Source: Bog-473 sp963726005 (GTDB taxonomy: Bacteria; Actinomycetota; Acidimicrobiia; Acidimicrobiales; RAAP-2). From it: a stretch of DNA of 64,000 nucleotides. Positions 35,071 through 45,842 of the stretch are shown piece after piece; position 1 is the first letter of the stretch, and every line of letters begins with the position of its first letter. The position numbers were made by a program, and so were the translations under genes. The stretch lies in the NCBI GenBank assembly GCA_963726005.1, contig CAVSAT010000006.1:1-64000 (forward strand), given 5' to 3'. The notes beneath the pieces are model-generated. The model was given only the letters and a program-made list of their open reading frames with translations. It made no database searches and was not told the origin of the DNA.

Positions 35071-35508
35071 TTGACGGCGCTTCCCCGACCCGCGGACGTG
35101 CTGCCACACCGAGAGCCCTTCCTCTTCGTGACCGAGGTGACCGCGGTGGTGCCGGGGGTCTCGGCCCGCGGTCACTGGCAGCTGACCACCGACGAGCCCT
35201 TCTTTGCGGGTCATTTCCCGGGCCGTCCGACGCTTCCGGGCGTGTTGATGGTCGAGTCACTGGCTCAGCTCGGCGGCATCGCGGTGCTGCTCGATCCGCG
35301 TTACGCGGACAAGCTCCCCCTGTTCGGCGGGATCGAGCGGGCTCGCTTCCGGCGCCAGGTCGTCCCCGGCGACAGGCTCGAGCTGGAGGTGACCATGGAC
35401 CGCCTGTCGGCGCGTGCGGGGAAGGGCCACGGCACTGCGTCGGTGGGAGGCCACACCGCTTGTGAGGCCGAGTTGCTGTTCGTGATCGTCGACGGAGGTC
35501 CGAGCTGA
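35071..35508 (+). CDS. FabZ-like (3R)-hydroxyacyl-ACP dehydratase / hot-dog protein
   Basis: 145 residues from the TTG at 35071 (a GTG at 35098 is possible). The FabZ signature is clear: LPHREPFLFVTEVTAV, then FFAGHFPGRPTLPGVLMVESLAQLGG with the catalytic His and Glu, and FGGIERARFRRQVVPGDRLEL. Normal length. It would dehydrate 3-hydroxyacyl-ACP or a CoA analogue; no other fatty-acid genes are near, so the pathway is open. It starts 17 nt after the NYN gene and its stop overlaps the xthA start. Confidence 0.85.
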   Translation: MTALPRPADVLPHREPFLFVTEVTAVVPGVSARGHWQLTTDEPFFAGHFPGRPTLPGVLMVESLAQLGGIAVLLDPRYADKLPLFGGIERARFRRQVVPGDRLELEVTMDRLSARAGKGHGTASVGGHTACEAELLFVIVDGGPS

Positions 35509-36278
35509 TGCGCCTGGCAACCTGGAACGTCAATTCGCTCACCGCCCGGATGCCGCGCGTGACCGGCTGGATCGAGGCGAACCAGCCCGACATTCTCTGC
35601 ATGCAGGAGACCAAACAGGCCGACGACAAATTCCCGGAGAAGGCGTTCGCCGAGCTCGGCTACGAGTCCGCGCACTACGGCGACGGTCGCTGGAACGGCG
35701 TCGCCATCCTCAGCAAGATCGGCCTGGAGGAGGCCACGTACGGCTTCGGCACGCCCGACGACGAGCACGGACGCCGCGTCGTGTCGGCCGTCTGCGACTC
35801 GACCCGCGTCTTCTCCGTCTATGTCCCGAACGGCCGATCCCTGGACAACGAGTTCTACGCGGTGAAGCTGGCCTGGTTGGCCCGGCTGCGGGCGACGCTC
35901 GACGAGACGTGTCCGCCGGGCTCATCCGTCGCGGTGTGCGGTGACTTCAACGTCGCGCCCGATGACGGTGACGTGTGGGACCCCGCAGCGTTCGTCGGCG
36001 CCACGCACGTGAGCGAACCCGAGCGGGCTGCGCTGCGCGACGTCGAGGGCTGGGGACTCGACGATGTGTTCCGTCGCTTCAACGAGCCTGGGACCTTCAC
36101 GTGGTGGGACTACCGGGCGGGGGACTTCCACGAGGGGCGCGGGATGCGCATCGATCTCGTGTTGGTGAGCGACGACCTGGCCCAGCGCGCCGTCGGCGCC
36201 TTCCGCGACCGTGACGCGCGGAAGGGTCAGAAACCCTCCGACCATGCGCCCGTCGCGGTGGACTTCGCCGGCGCCTGA
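35508..36278 (+). CDS. xthA: Exodeoxyribonuclease III
   Basis: 256 residues, normal length. AP endonuclease and 3'-5' exonuclease for base-excision repair. The family motifs are MRLATWNVNSLTARM, ILCMQETKQADDKFP (catalytic Glu), WNGVAILSKIGL, SVYVPNGRSLD, VCGDFNVAPDDGDVWD and the C-terminal KPSDHAPVAVDF with the catalytic Asp-His. The ATG overlaps the fabZ-like stop (TGATG). It ends the run kgd-NYN-fabZ-xthA. Confidence 0.93.
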   Translation: MRLATWNVNSLTARMPRVTGWIEANQPDILCMQETKQADDKFPEKAFAELGYESAHYGDGRWNGVAILSKIGLEEATYGFGTPDDEHGRRVVSAVCDSTRVFSVYVPNGRSLDNEFYAVKLAWLARLRATLDETCPPGSSVAVCGDFNVAPDDGDVWDPAAFVGATHVSEPERAALRDVEGWGLDDVFRRFNEPGTFTWWDYRAGDFHEGRGMRIDLVLVSDDLAQRAVGAFRDRDARKGQKPSDHAPVAVDFAGA

Positions 36279-36602
36279 TGTCCATCTGAATTCGGGCAAC
36301 AACAACAACGAACGGGACCGCGTCGCGGCCCGCGATCGAATTATTGATGGAGCGTTGTGACAGACGCGGGCCTCGTTTCGGACATTTTCCGTTGACTCGC
36401 CGCGTCGCGAATGGACCACGTGTGCAGGGCTTCTTCGTTTGAAGAACCGCGCGCCGTGCCCAATCTGTTGCGGACTTTCGAGAAACTGCTCAAGGGTGGG
36501 CTCCTATTTCCCGACCTGGGAGTTTGGGGTAAATTGGACAGGCTCCAGTCGGATTGGCGTCCGGCTGCAGGAGCGGAGGCGGTCCGCTCACAGGAGTGTG
36601 AA
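36279..36602. other. Intergenic region before the pseudopilin operon
   Basis: 324 nt. It holds a short CAACAACAACAAC run near 36,297-36,310 and, at its right end, AGGAG (36592-36596) six bases before the TTG start of the first pseudopilin gene. The reading frame is open through much of it from 36,411, but composition and the ribosome-binding site favour the later start. A promoter for the operon is expected here; I cannot point to a convincing one. Confidence 0.5.
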
Positions 36603-38132
36603 TTGGCGAAGTGGCGAATTGGCGATGCTGCCCGGTCGGTTGACGACCAACGCGTCTTTCGACGTGCCCATGCGTCGACGCTCCTCCGTGCACGCCGCGC
36701 GCACACCGCCGGCCGTGGCGACTCCCGTCGCGATCGATCGAGCGCGGGGTTCACGCTGATCGAGCTCGTCATCGTCGTAGGGGTCATGCCACTCGTGATC
36801 GGTGCCATCGCCGTCGGCATCCTGTCCGTGTTCACGTTGCAATCCAGCGTCGCCAGTCGCCTCACCGACTCCGGCGATGCGCAGGTGGTCTCGGTCAATT
36901 TCCAGAACGACGTGCAAAGCGCGGCGTTGATCACCACCGACAGTTCGGCGCAGAGCCCGTTGCAGTGCGGCAGCGGCTTCCAGGTCCTTGGCCTCCAGCT
37001 CGGCAACAAGAGCCAGATCAGCTACACCACGGCCGCAGCCAATAGCGGCGGCACCTACGACCTGACCCGGAACCTCTGCAGCGGGGGGAGTCAGACCCCC
37101 ACGAAGTCCAGCGTCATCGCACGCGATCTGCCCTCCTCCGTGGTGACGACGTCGCCGGTGACCGTCACCTGCACGACGGCCAACGCGCCGCCGGCGTGCT
37201 TGCCCGGGCCCGGCAGCACAGAGGCCTACCAGAACGGTTGGGTGTCGACCGTCGGGGTCACCGGTGTCTTGTTCCAGACGACGGCGCCGGGGAGCAAGTT
37301 CAAGTACCAAGTCGTTGCCGTGCCGGCCGCCGGGTCTAACACCACAAACCTGGCCATCGTGGCGAGCCCGTCGACGGGCTGCGGCTTCGCGACGCCGGGC
37401 ACCGGAACCTACGCGGCGACACTCTGCTTTGTGGACTTCACGCCGTGGAGCACCCAGACCGGCGCGAACAACGTCAGCTGTAACGCGGCACAGTCCGGTT
37501 TCAGCACACCAGTGCCGATGGCGGCCGGCATTGCGAGCACCCCGTTCACGTTGTCCTTCTGCATCAGCGCGTCACCGAACTCCGGGGCCATGTCGCAGGG
37601 CGGCAGGGTCGGTTACGACGACATCGCGGCGGTCCCTCTCCCGACCTATGCGTCGCCGCCGACGAGTGAAGCGTTCCTGGGCAACAACGGTTTCTACACA
37701 GGCGTGCCCGGCAATGCCGGGCTCTACACGATCAACCAGGGTTCTACGGCCACGGTCAACATCACAAACATCCAGGTGTTGAACTCGAACGGAGTCGCCG
37801 CGACGAGTTGGGAGCTGGTCACCGGCGACGCCGAGTCCACGGACACCAGCGAGTCGATCACGTGGACGTCCAATCAGAACCTGAGCCTGCTTCCCAACAG
37901 CCCGAATTCGCCCATCGGCAACGCCTGCGACAGCACCGGGCAGTACGCCCCGCCCGCCTATAACCCGAACGCTCTGACCGGCGTCGGGACGAAAACCGTC
38001 GCATGCAATGCCACCGCCTCGAGGGACCACACAGGCACGACGATGCTCGAGGCGACGACTCCGTCGAGCCTGACGGTGACGCTCAACGGGACGGGTCTCC
38101 AGGCGATGTTCCTCGGGGTGTTGCTGCCATGA
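36603..38132 (+). CDS. Pseudopilin-like protein with large extracellular domain (first gene of operon)
   Basis: 509 residues from the TTG at 36603, chosen for its AGGAG at 36592-36596. A basic leader of 49 residues precedes a type IV prepilin cleavage site: AG|FTLIELVIVVGVMPLV, with Gly49, the conserved Glu five residues into the mature protein, and a membrane helix to about residue 78. The long mature domain is Ser/Thr/Asn-rich with paired cysteines (LQCGSGFQV, RNLCSGG, TGCGFA, ATLCFVDF), suggesting disulfides outside the cell. Its role is inferred to be a minor pilin or pilus-tip subunit. The stop overlaps the next start (ATGA at 38129-38132). Confidence 0.72.
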   Translation: MAKWRIGDAARSVDDQRVFRRAHASTLLRARRAHTAGRGDSRRDRSSAGFTLIELVIVVGVMPLVIGAIAVGILSVFTLQSSVASRLTDSGDAQVVSVNFQNDVQSAALITTDSSAQSPLQCGSGFQVLGLQLGNKSQISYTTAAANSGGTYDLTRNLCSGGSQTPTKSSVIARDLPSSVVTTSPVTVTCTTANAPPACLPGPGSTEAYQNGWVSTVGVTGVLFQTTAPGSKFKYQVVAVPAAGSNTTNLAIVASPSTGCGFATPGTGTYAATLCFVDFTPWSTQTGANNVSCNAAQSGFSTPVPMAAGIASTPFTLSFCISASPNSGAMSQGGRVGYDDIAAVPLPTYASPPTSEAFLGNNGFYTGVPGNAGLYTINQGSTATVNITNIQVLNSNGVAATSWELVTGDAESTDTSESITWTSNQNLSLLPNSPNSPIGNACDSTGQYAPPAYNPNALTGVGTKTVACNATASRDHTGTTMLEATTPSSLTVTLNGTGLQAMFLGVLLP

Positions 38133-41100
38133 GGCGTCGTCCTCCCAACTCCCAAGGTGTCCACGCCGGTCGGCATGGGGACCGCCGTCGCTCGGAGGCC
38201 GGTGACACGCTGGTCGAGATCCTTATCGCCCTCACGGTCATCGCCGTTGCGTCCACGGCGATCCTCCTGGCCTTTGCCACCTCGATCTCAGGTTCGGGCG
38301 CCCATCGCAATGTGACGACCATGGACACCATGTTGCGGACGGCCGCCGCGGAGGTCGCGGCGGACATCCAGCAGCAGGGGAGCACGGTCTTTGCAACGTG
38401 TTCCGGGGCGGCGGTGGTGAACCAGGGGCTGCCCGGGTCCATCCCGCTCCCGAACCCACAGCCTCTGCCTGCGCCCCAGTACACGGCGAGCATCACGGGA
38501 GTCCAGTACTGGAACTCCAGCACCTACTCCTTCACGTCGCTGCAGTCCCCCCCGGGTACCTCGTGCCCCACGGGCGCCAATCCGACCGGTCCCCAGCAAC
38601 TCACGGTGAAGGTGTCCTTTCCCAACACCACGAGCCAGTCGATCACGACCGTCGTCCAGGACCCCCTCGCGCCTTCGAGTGTGACGAACTGCCAGTTCCC
38701 GGCGTCGCAGTTGGTGTGGGTCCAGCAGCCGGACAACGGCAACGCCGGTTCGGCACTCTTCCCGGCTCCGACGGTCGTGGTGGAGGACAAGACAGGGTGC
38801 GTCGTCCAGAACGACCTCTCTCAGGTCAAGCTCGCCATCCATTCGGGGCCCAACGGCGCGACGCTGAACAACTGCGTCCCCAACCTCGGCTACGGCGAGA
38901 CGACCTTCCAGAATTGCAGCCTGAGCACGATCGGAACCTACACCCTGTCCGTGACCGACCCCACGGACGGCATCAACACGCCGGTGGCGGGGAACCCGTT
39001 CAGCATCACGGCGGGCGTCCCTGCGCAGCTCGTGTTCAAACAGCAACCCGGCAACGGAACGGGCGGGACCCCGCTGACCACCCAACCCACCGTCTGGATC
39101 GAGGACGCCTCGGGCAACGTCATGCAGGGTGACAGCGCCACGGTGACGCTCGCCATTGGGACCAACCCGGGCAGCGGAACCCTCTCGGGTTGCACCAGCA
39201 CGACCACCAACGGCGTGGCCACCTTCGCCGGCTGCAAGATCGACAAGGCCGGGAACGGGTACACCCTGACCGCGACCGATGCCGCCGACAACCTGACGGT
39301 GCCGTCGCCGCCGAGCGCACCGTTCAACATCACGGTTGGCCCGGCGTTCCAGCTCGGATTCACCACGTCCCCAGGGACGACGGTGGCCGGTGACGTCTTC
39401 GGGACGCAGCCCGTGGTCACCATCCAGGACGCCGGGGGCAATACGGTCACGACGAACACCAGCACGGTGTCGCTGGCGATCGGCACCAACCCGGCCGGCG
39501 GAACCCTCTCGGGGTGCACCGGGACGACGACGGCCGGCGTCGCCACCATCACGGGCTGCAAGATCGACAAGCCGGGCAATGGCTACACGCTCTCGGCGAC
39601 GGACGGGACCCTCCAGCCCGCTACGAGCAGCGCGTTCAATATCGTGACGCCCGCCCTGACCTCGTTCAAGGTCGTTCCCGCGACCAACACTCCGACGGCG
39701 GGCACACCATTCAACGTCACGGTCACGGGGCTCGACCAATCCGGGTTCACGTTCCCGGGACTGACCGGCCCTCAGACAATCGCCTTCAGCGGACCGTCCA
39801 ACTCGCCGAACGGTACGGCCCCGATCTACCCGGCCAGCGTCACCTTTGCGGGCGGCACCGGCACGGCTTCGGTCACCCTGTACGACGCCCAAACGACCAA
39901 ACTCACGGCGACCCAGGGCTCGGTGACCGGCACGTCGGGCAACATCACCGTGAGCCCTCTCGCCGCACCTGTCTCCTTCACGGTGCCCAACCCGGGAACC
40001 CAGACCGCCGGCACGGCCTTCAGCGAGACCATTACGGCCGCCGACCAGTACGGCAACGCAGCGTCCGGCTACACGGGTAACCACACGCTGACCTTCACCG
40101 GCCCGGCGAAGGCGCCGAATGGCAAGTCCCCGACCTATCCGGGCCAGGTCAACTTCACCAATGGCGTGGGCACTGCGACCATCACGCTCTACGACGCGCA
40201 GAGCACCACCCTGACGGCGGCCGCCACGACCCCCACCCTCACGGGTACCTCGACCAGCTTCACGGTCAACCCCGGAGCGCCGGGCTCGTTCGCGGTGTCG
40301 AACCCCGGCACCCAGACGGCGGGCTCTACGTTCAGCGTCACCATCACTGCTACCGACGCCTACGGGAACGCCGCGGCGAACTACAGCGGCCCACAGACGA
40401 TCGCCTTCTCCGGCCCGTCCAACTCGCCCAACGGGACCGTTCCGGTGTACCCGGCCTCGGTCACCTTCACGAGCGGGGTGGGCACTGCCTCGGGCATCAC
40501 GCTCTACGACGCCCAGACGACGTCGCTGACGGTGACCCAGGGCGGCGCGACGGGCAACTCGGGGAACTTCACGGTCAACGGGACGGGAACCGTGGGGACC
40601 TTCGCACTGTCCAACATCGGCACGCAGACAGCGGGCACGGCGTTCAACGTCACCATCACCGCAGCCGACCCCTACGGCAATCCATCGTCCGGCTACGCGG
40701 GCACCAAGGTCGTCACCTTCGGCGGTCCGTCCAACTCCCCGAACGGGCACGTCCCGACGTACCCAGCGTCGGTCACCTTCGCGGGCGGAGTCGGCACCGC
40801 ATCGATCACGCTCTTCGACGCCCAGACGACGACGTTGACGGCGACCGCCACCGGGCCCAATCTGACGGGCACCTCGAACTCCTTCACAGTCAACGGGAGG
40901 TCGGCGAGTGCCTTCTCGGTCACCAACCCGGGGACCCAGACGGTCGGCACGCCGTTCAACCTGACCATCACGGCAGTCGACGCGTACGGCAACACCGATA
41001 CCGGCTACAACCCGCCGAACTTCTCGACCGTCAACCTCAGCGGTCCGGCCAACGCACCCGACGGAACGGCACCGAACTACCAGGGCAACTTCTGCTTCTT

Positions 41101-41220
41101 CGGTTGCTTTACCAATGGCGTGTTGACGCCGCAGGTCACCCTGTACGACGCCCAGACCACGACCATCATGGCGAGCGTAAATGGGATCTCGGGCACCTCC
41201 ACCAGCTTCACCGTCAACCC

Positions 41221-44200
41221 GGGCGGGACCGTCGACTTCAACGTCACTGGCTACCCGAGCCCAACCACGGCCGGGGTGGCCAACAACGTCACGGTCACGG
41301 CGGTCGACGCCAACGACAACGTGGCCACCGGCTACACCGGCACGGTCCACTTCACCAGCAGCGACGGCTCGGCCACCCTGCCGGCCAACTACACCTTCAC
41401 CGGGGGCGACGCCGGCACCCACGTCTTCTCGGTGACGCTCAAGACGGCGGGCACCCGGTCGATCACGGCCACCGACACGACGACCGGGAGCATCACGGGC
41501 ACGCAGAGCGTCAGCGTGCTGTCCGCCGCGGCCATCACACTGACCGTCTCGGGCTACCCGAGCCCGACCACGGCCGGGGCGGCCCACAACGTCACGGTGA
41601 CGGCCCATGACGGCTTTGGCAACGTGGCCACGGGTTACACCGGCACGGTCCACTTCACGAGCAGCGACGCTCGGGCGGCCCTGCCCGCCAACTACACCTT
41701 CACCGGTGGTGACGCCGGCACCCACGTCTTCTCGGTCACGCTCAAGTCGTTGGGCACCCAGTCGATCACGGCCACCGACACCGCGACCGGGATCCATCAC
41801 GGGCACCCAGAGCGGCATCACGGTCAACCTTGGGCCGACGACCAACTTCATCGTCTCGGGCTTCACCAGCCCGACCACGGCCGGGGCGGCCCACAACGTC
41901 ACGGTGACGGCCCAAGACGCCGGCGGCAACGTGGCCACCGGCTACACCGGCACGGTCCACTTCACGAGCAGCGACGCCCAGGCCGGCTTGCCGGCCAACT
42001 ACACCTTCACCGGTGGCGACGCCGGCACCCACGTCTTCTCGGTCACGCTGAAGACGGCGGGCACCCAGTCGATCACGGCCACCGACACGGTGACGGGGTC
42101 CATCACGGGCACCCAGAGCGGCATCACAGTGAACGTCGGGCCGACGACGAACCTCGTCGTCTCGGGCTTCACCAACCCGACCACGGCCGGGGCAGCCCAC
42201 AACGTCACCGTCAGCGCCCAAGACGCCTTCGGCAACGTGACCACGGGTTACACCGGCACGGTCCACTTCACGAGCAGCGACGGCTCGGCCACCCTGCCGG
42301 CCAACTACACCTTCACCGGGGGCGACGCCGGCACCCACGTCTTCTCTGTGACGCTGAAGACGGCGGGCACCCAATCGATCACCGCCACCGACACGGTGAC
42401 GGGGTCCATCACGGGCACCCAGAACGTCACGGTCAACCCGGCCGGAGCGAGCACGCTGACAGTCTCGGGTTACCCGAACCCGACCACGGCCGGGGCGGCC
42501 CACAACGTCACGGTGACGGCCCATGACGGCTTCGGCAACGTGGCCACGGGCTACACCGGCACGGTCCACTTCACGAGCAGCGACGCCCAGGCCGGCTTGC
42601 CGGCCAACTACACCTTCACCGGTGGCGACGCCGGCACCCACGTCTTCTCGGTCACGCTGAAGACGGCGGGCACCCAGTCGATCACGGCCACCGACACGGT
42701 GACGGGGTCCATCACGGGCACCCAGAGCGGCATCACAGTGAACGTCGGGCCGACGACGAACCTCGTCGTCTCGGGCTTCACCAACCCGACCACGGCCGGG
42801 GCAGCCCACAACGTCACCGTCAGCGCCCAAGACGCCTTCGGCAACGTGACCACGGGTTACACCGGCACGGTCCACTTCACGAGCAGCGACGGCTCGGCCA
42901 CCCTGCCGGCCAACTACACCTTCACCGGGGGCGACGCCGGCACCCACGTCTTCTCTGTGACGCTGAAGACGGCGGGCACCCAATCGATCACCGCCACCGA
43001 CACGGTGACGGGGTCCATCACGGGCACCCAGAACGTCACGGTCAACCCGGCCGGAGCGAGCACGCTGACAGTCTCGGGTTACCCGAACCCGACCACGGCC
43101 GGGGCGGCCCACAACGTCACGGTGACGGCCCATGACGGCTTCGGCAACGTGGCCACGGGCTACACCGGCACGGTCCACTTCACGAGCAGCGACGCCCAGG
43201 CCGGCTTGCCGGCCAACTACACCTTCACCGGTGGCGACGCCGGCACCCACGTCTTCTCGGTCACGCTGAAGACGGCGGGCACCCAGTCGATCACGGCCAC
43301 CGACACGGTGACGGGGTCCATCACGGGCACCCAGAGCGGCATCACGGTGAACGCCGGGCCGGCGACGAACCTTCGTCGTCTCGGGCTTCACCAGCCCGAC
43401 CACGGCCGGGGCAGCCCACAACGTCACCGTCAGCGCCCAAGACGCCTTCGGCAACGTGGCCACGGGCTACACCGGCACGGTCCACTTCACGAGCAGCGAC
43501 GGCTCGGCCACCCTGCCCGCCAACTACACCTTCACCGGGGGCGACGCGGGCACCCACGTCTTCTCGGTGACGCTGAAGACGGCGGGCACCCAGTCGATCA
43601 CGGCCACCGACACGGTGACCGGGTCCATCACGGGCACCCAGAGCGGCATCACGGTAAACGCGGCCGCGCCCAACAAGCTGGGCTTCGTCCAGCAGCCGAC
43701 CACGACCCAGGCCGGCAGTGCCATCAGCCCGGCCCTGACTGTGCAGGTCCAGGACCAGTACGGCAACGCGGTGGCCGACTCGGGGGCCACGGTGGCCATG
43801 ACGGTGAGCACTGGACCGGGGTCCTTCACGGGCACCTCGACGACGAGCGCCGTCACGAACGGATCCGGTCTGGCGACGTTCAACAACCTCGTCCTGAACA
43901 CGGCTGGCAACACCTACAGCGTCCAGGCGGCCTCGTCCCTCCTTATCGGCACCTCGTCCGTCTTCACCGTCAACCCGGCCTCGGCCACGACCTACACCGT
44001 CTCGGGCTTCACCAGCCCGACCACCGCCGGGGCCGCCCACAACGTCACGGTGACGGCCCATGACGCCTTCGCCAACGTCGCCACGGGCTACACCGGCACC
44101 GTCCACTTCACGAGCAGCGACGCCTCGGCCACCCTGCCGGCCAACTACACCTTCACCGGCGGAGACGCCGGGACACACGTCTTCTCGGTGACGCTGAAGA

Positions 44201-45514
44201 CGGCGGGCACCCAGTCGATCACGGCCACCGACACGGTGACCGGGACCATCACGGGCACCCAGAGCGGCATCACGGTGAACCCGGCCGGCGCCGCGACACT
44301 GACCGTCTCGGGGTTCCCGAGCCCGACCACGGCCGGGGGAGCCCACAACGTCACGGTGACGGCCCAGGACGCCTTCGGCAACGTGGCCACCGGCTATACC
44401 GGCACGGTCCACTTCACCAGTAACGACGCCTCGGCTGTCCTGCCCGCCAACTACACCTTCGCCGGTGGCGACGCCGGCACCCACGTCTTCTCGGTGACGC
44501 TCAAGACCGTCGGCACCCGGTCGATCACGGCCACCGACACAGTCACAGGGACCATCACGGGCACCGAGAGCGTCAGCGTGCTCTCGGGCCCCGCGACCAC
44601 AATGATCGTCTCGGGCTTCACCAGTCCGACTACCGCCGGGGTTGCCCACAACGTGACGGTGACGGCCCAGGACGCCTTCGGCAACGTGGCCACGGGTTAC
44701 ACCGGCACGGTCCACCTCACGAGCAGCGACGCCTCGGCCGTCCTGCCCGCCAACTACACCTTCACCGGCGCCGACAACGGGGTCCACAACCTCTCGGTCA
44801 CGCTCAAGACAGCGGGCTCCCAGTCGATCACCGCAACCGACACGGTCACCGGGACCATTACGGGCACCCAAAGCGGCATCACGGTCAACCCGGCCGGTGC
44901 AGCCACCCTGACCGTCTCGGGCTTCACCAGCCCGACCAACGCCGGAACCGCCCACAACGTGACGGTGACCGCCCAAGATGCCTTCGGCAACGTGGCCACG
45001 GGCTACACCGGCACGGTCCACTTCACCAGCACCGACGGGCGGGCCACCCTGCCGGCCAACTACACCTTCACAGGCGGCGACGCCGGGACACACGTCTTCT
45101 CGGCGACGCTCAAGACGCCGGGCACCCAGTCGATCACTGCGACCGACACGGTGACCGGGTCCATCACGGGCACCCAGAGCGGTATCACGGTCAACCTCGG
45201 GCCGACAGCCACCTTCGTCGTCTCGGGCTTCACCAGCCCGACAACCGCCGGGGCGGCCCACAACGTGACGGTCACGGCCGAAGACGCCGGCGGCAACGTG
45301 ACCAGCGGCTACACCGGCACGGTCCACGTCACCAGCAGCGACGTCCAGGCGGTCCTGCCGGCCAACTACACCTTCACCACCGGGGCGGGCAAGGACAACG
45401 GGATCCACGTCCTCTCGGTGACGCTCAAGACGGCGGGCTCCCAGTCGATCACCGCCACCGACACGGTGACGGGGACGATCACGGGCACTCAGAGCGGCAT
45501 CACGGTGCAGGCCG
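41221..45514 (+). repeat. Array of 13 Ig-like coding modules (~303-306 bp each)
   Basis: Each module carries PTTAG..HNVTVTA, D..GNVATGYTG, TVHFTSSD, LPANYTF, and TAGTQSITATD in order. Module starts lie near 41,268, 41,573, 41,876, 42,180, 42,485, 42,789, 43,094, 43,398, 44,025, 44,328, 44,632, 44,936 and 45,240. The gap between the eighth and ninth is a different module of the QQP type. Later modules are more diverged than the central ones. Confidence 0.9.
41941..43344 (+). repeat. Exact 609-bp tandem duplication, 2.3 copies
   Basis: Segments 41941-42549 and 42550-43158 appear identical base for base, and 43159-43344 repeats the first 186 bases again. Each 609-bp unit is two Ig-like modules. 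Identity at the DNA level among otherwise diverged modules means very recent duplication or an assembly effect. Confidence 0.88.
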
Positions 45515-45842
45515 GACCCGCCACCACCATCACCGCCACATCGGGATCTGGACAGTCCGTTAATCGAGGCAACGCCTTCCCGAGCCCGCTCGTTGCGGTG
45601 GTCACCGACGCGTACGGCAATGGCGTCTCCGGGATATCCGTGACCTTCACCGCTCCCTCGGTTGCCACCCCGTCGGTTCGATTCGCGACGTCCGGGACCA
45701 ACGTGGAAGTCGACATCACCGACTCGACGGGAACGGCGACCTCGTCGACGATGACCGCGGACAACCATAGGGGTAACAACTACTCCATTACGGCCACAGC
45801 CCCCGGTCTCAACGTCGTCACCTACACGGAGTCGAACACCTG

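Noticed and set aside
38288..41938. A 1,216-residue open frame on the minus strand across the Ig array
   Set aside because: It is antisense to the conserved Ig-like modules, is Arg/Gly/Val-rich low complexity, and has no domains; GC-rich third positions keep it open.
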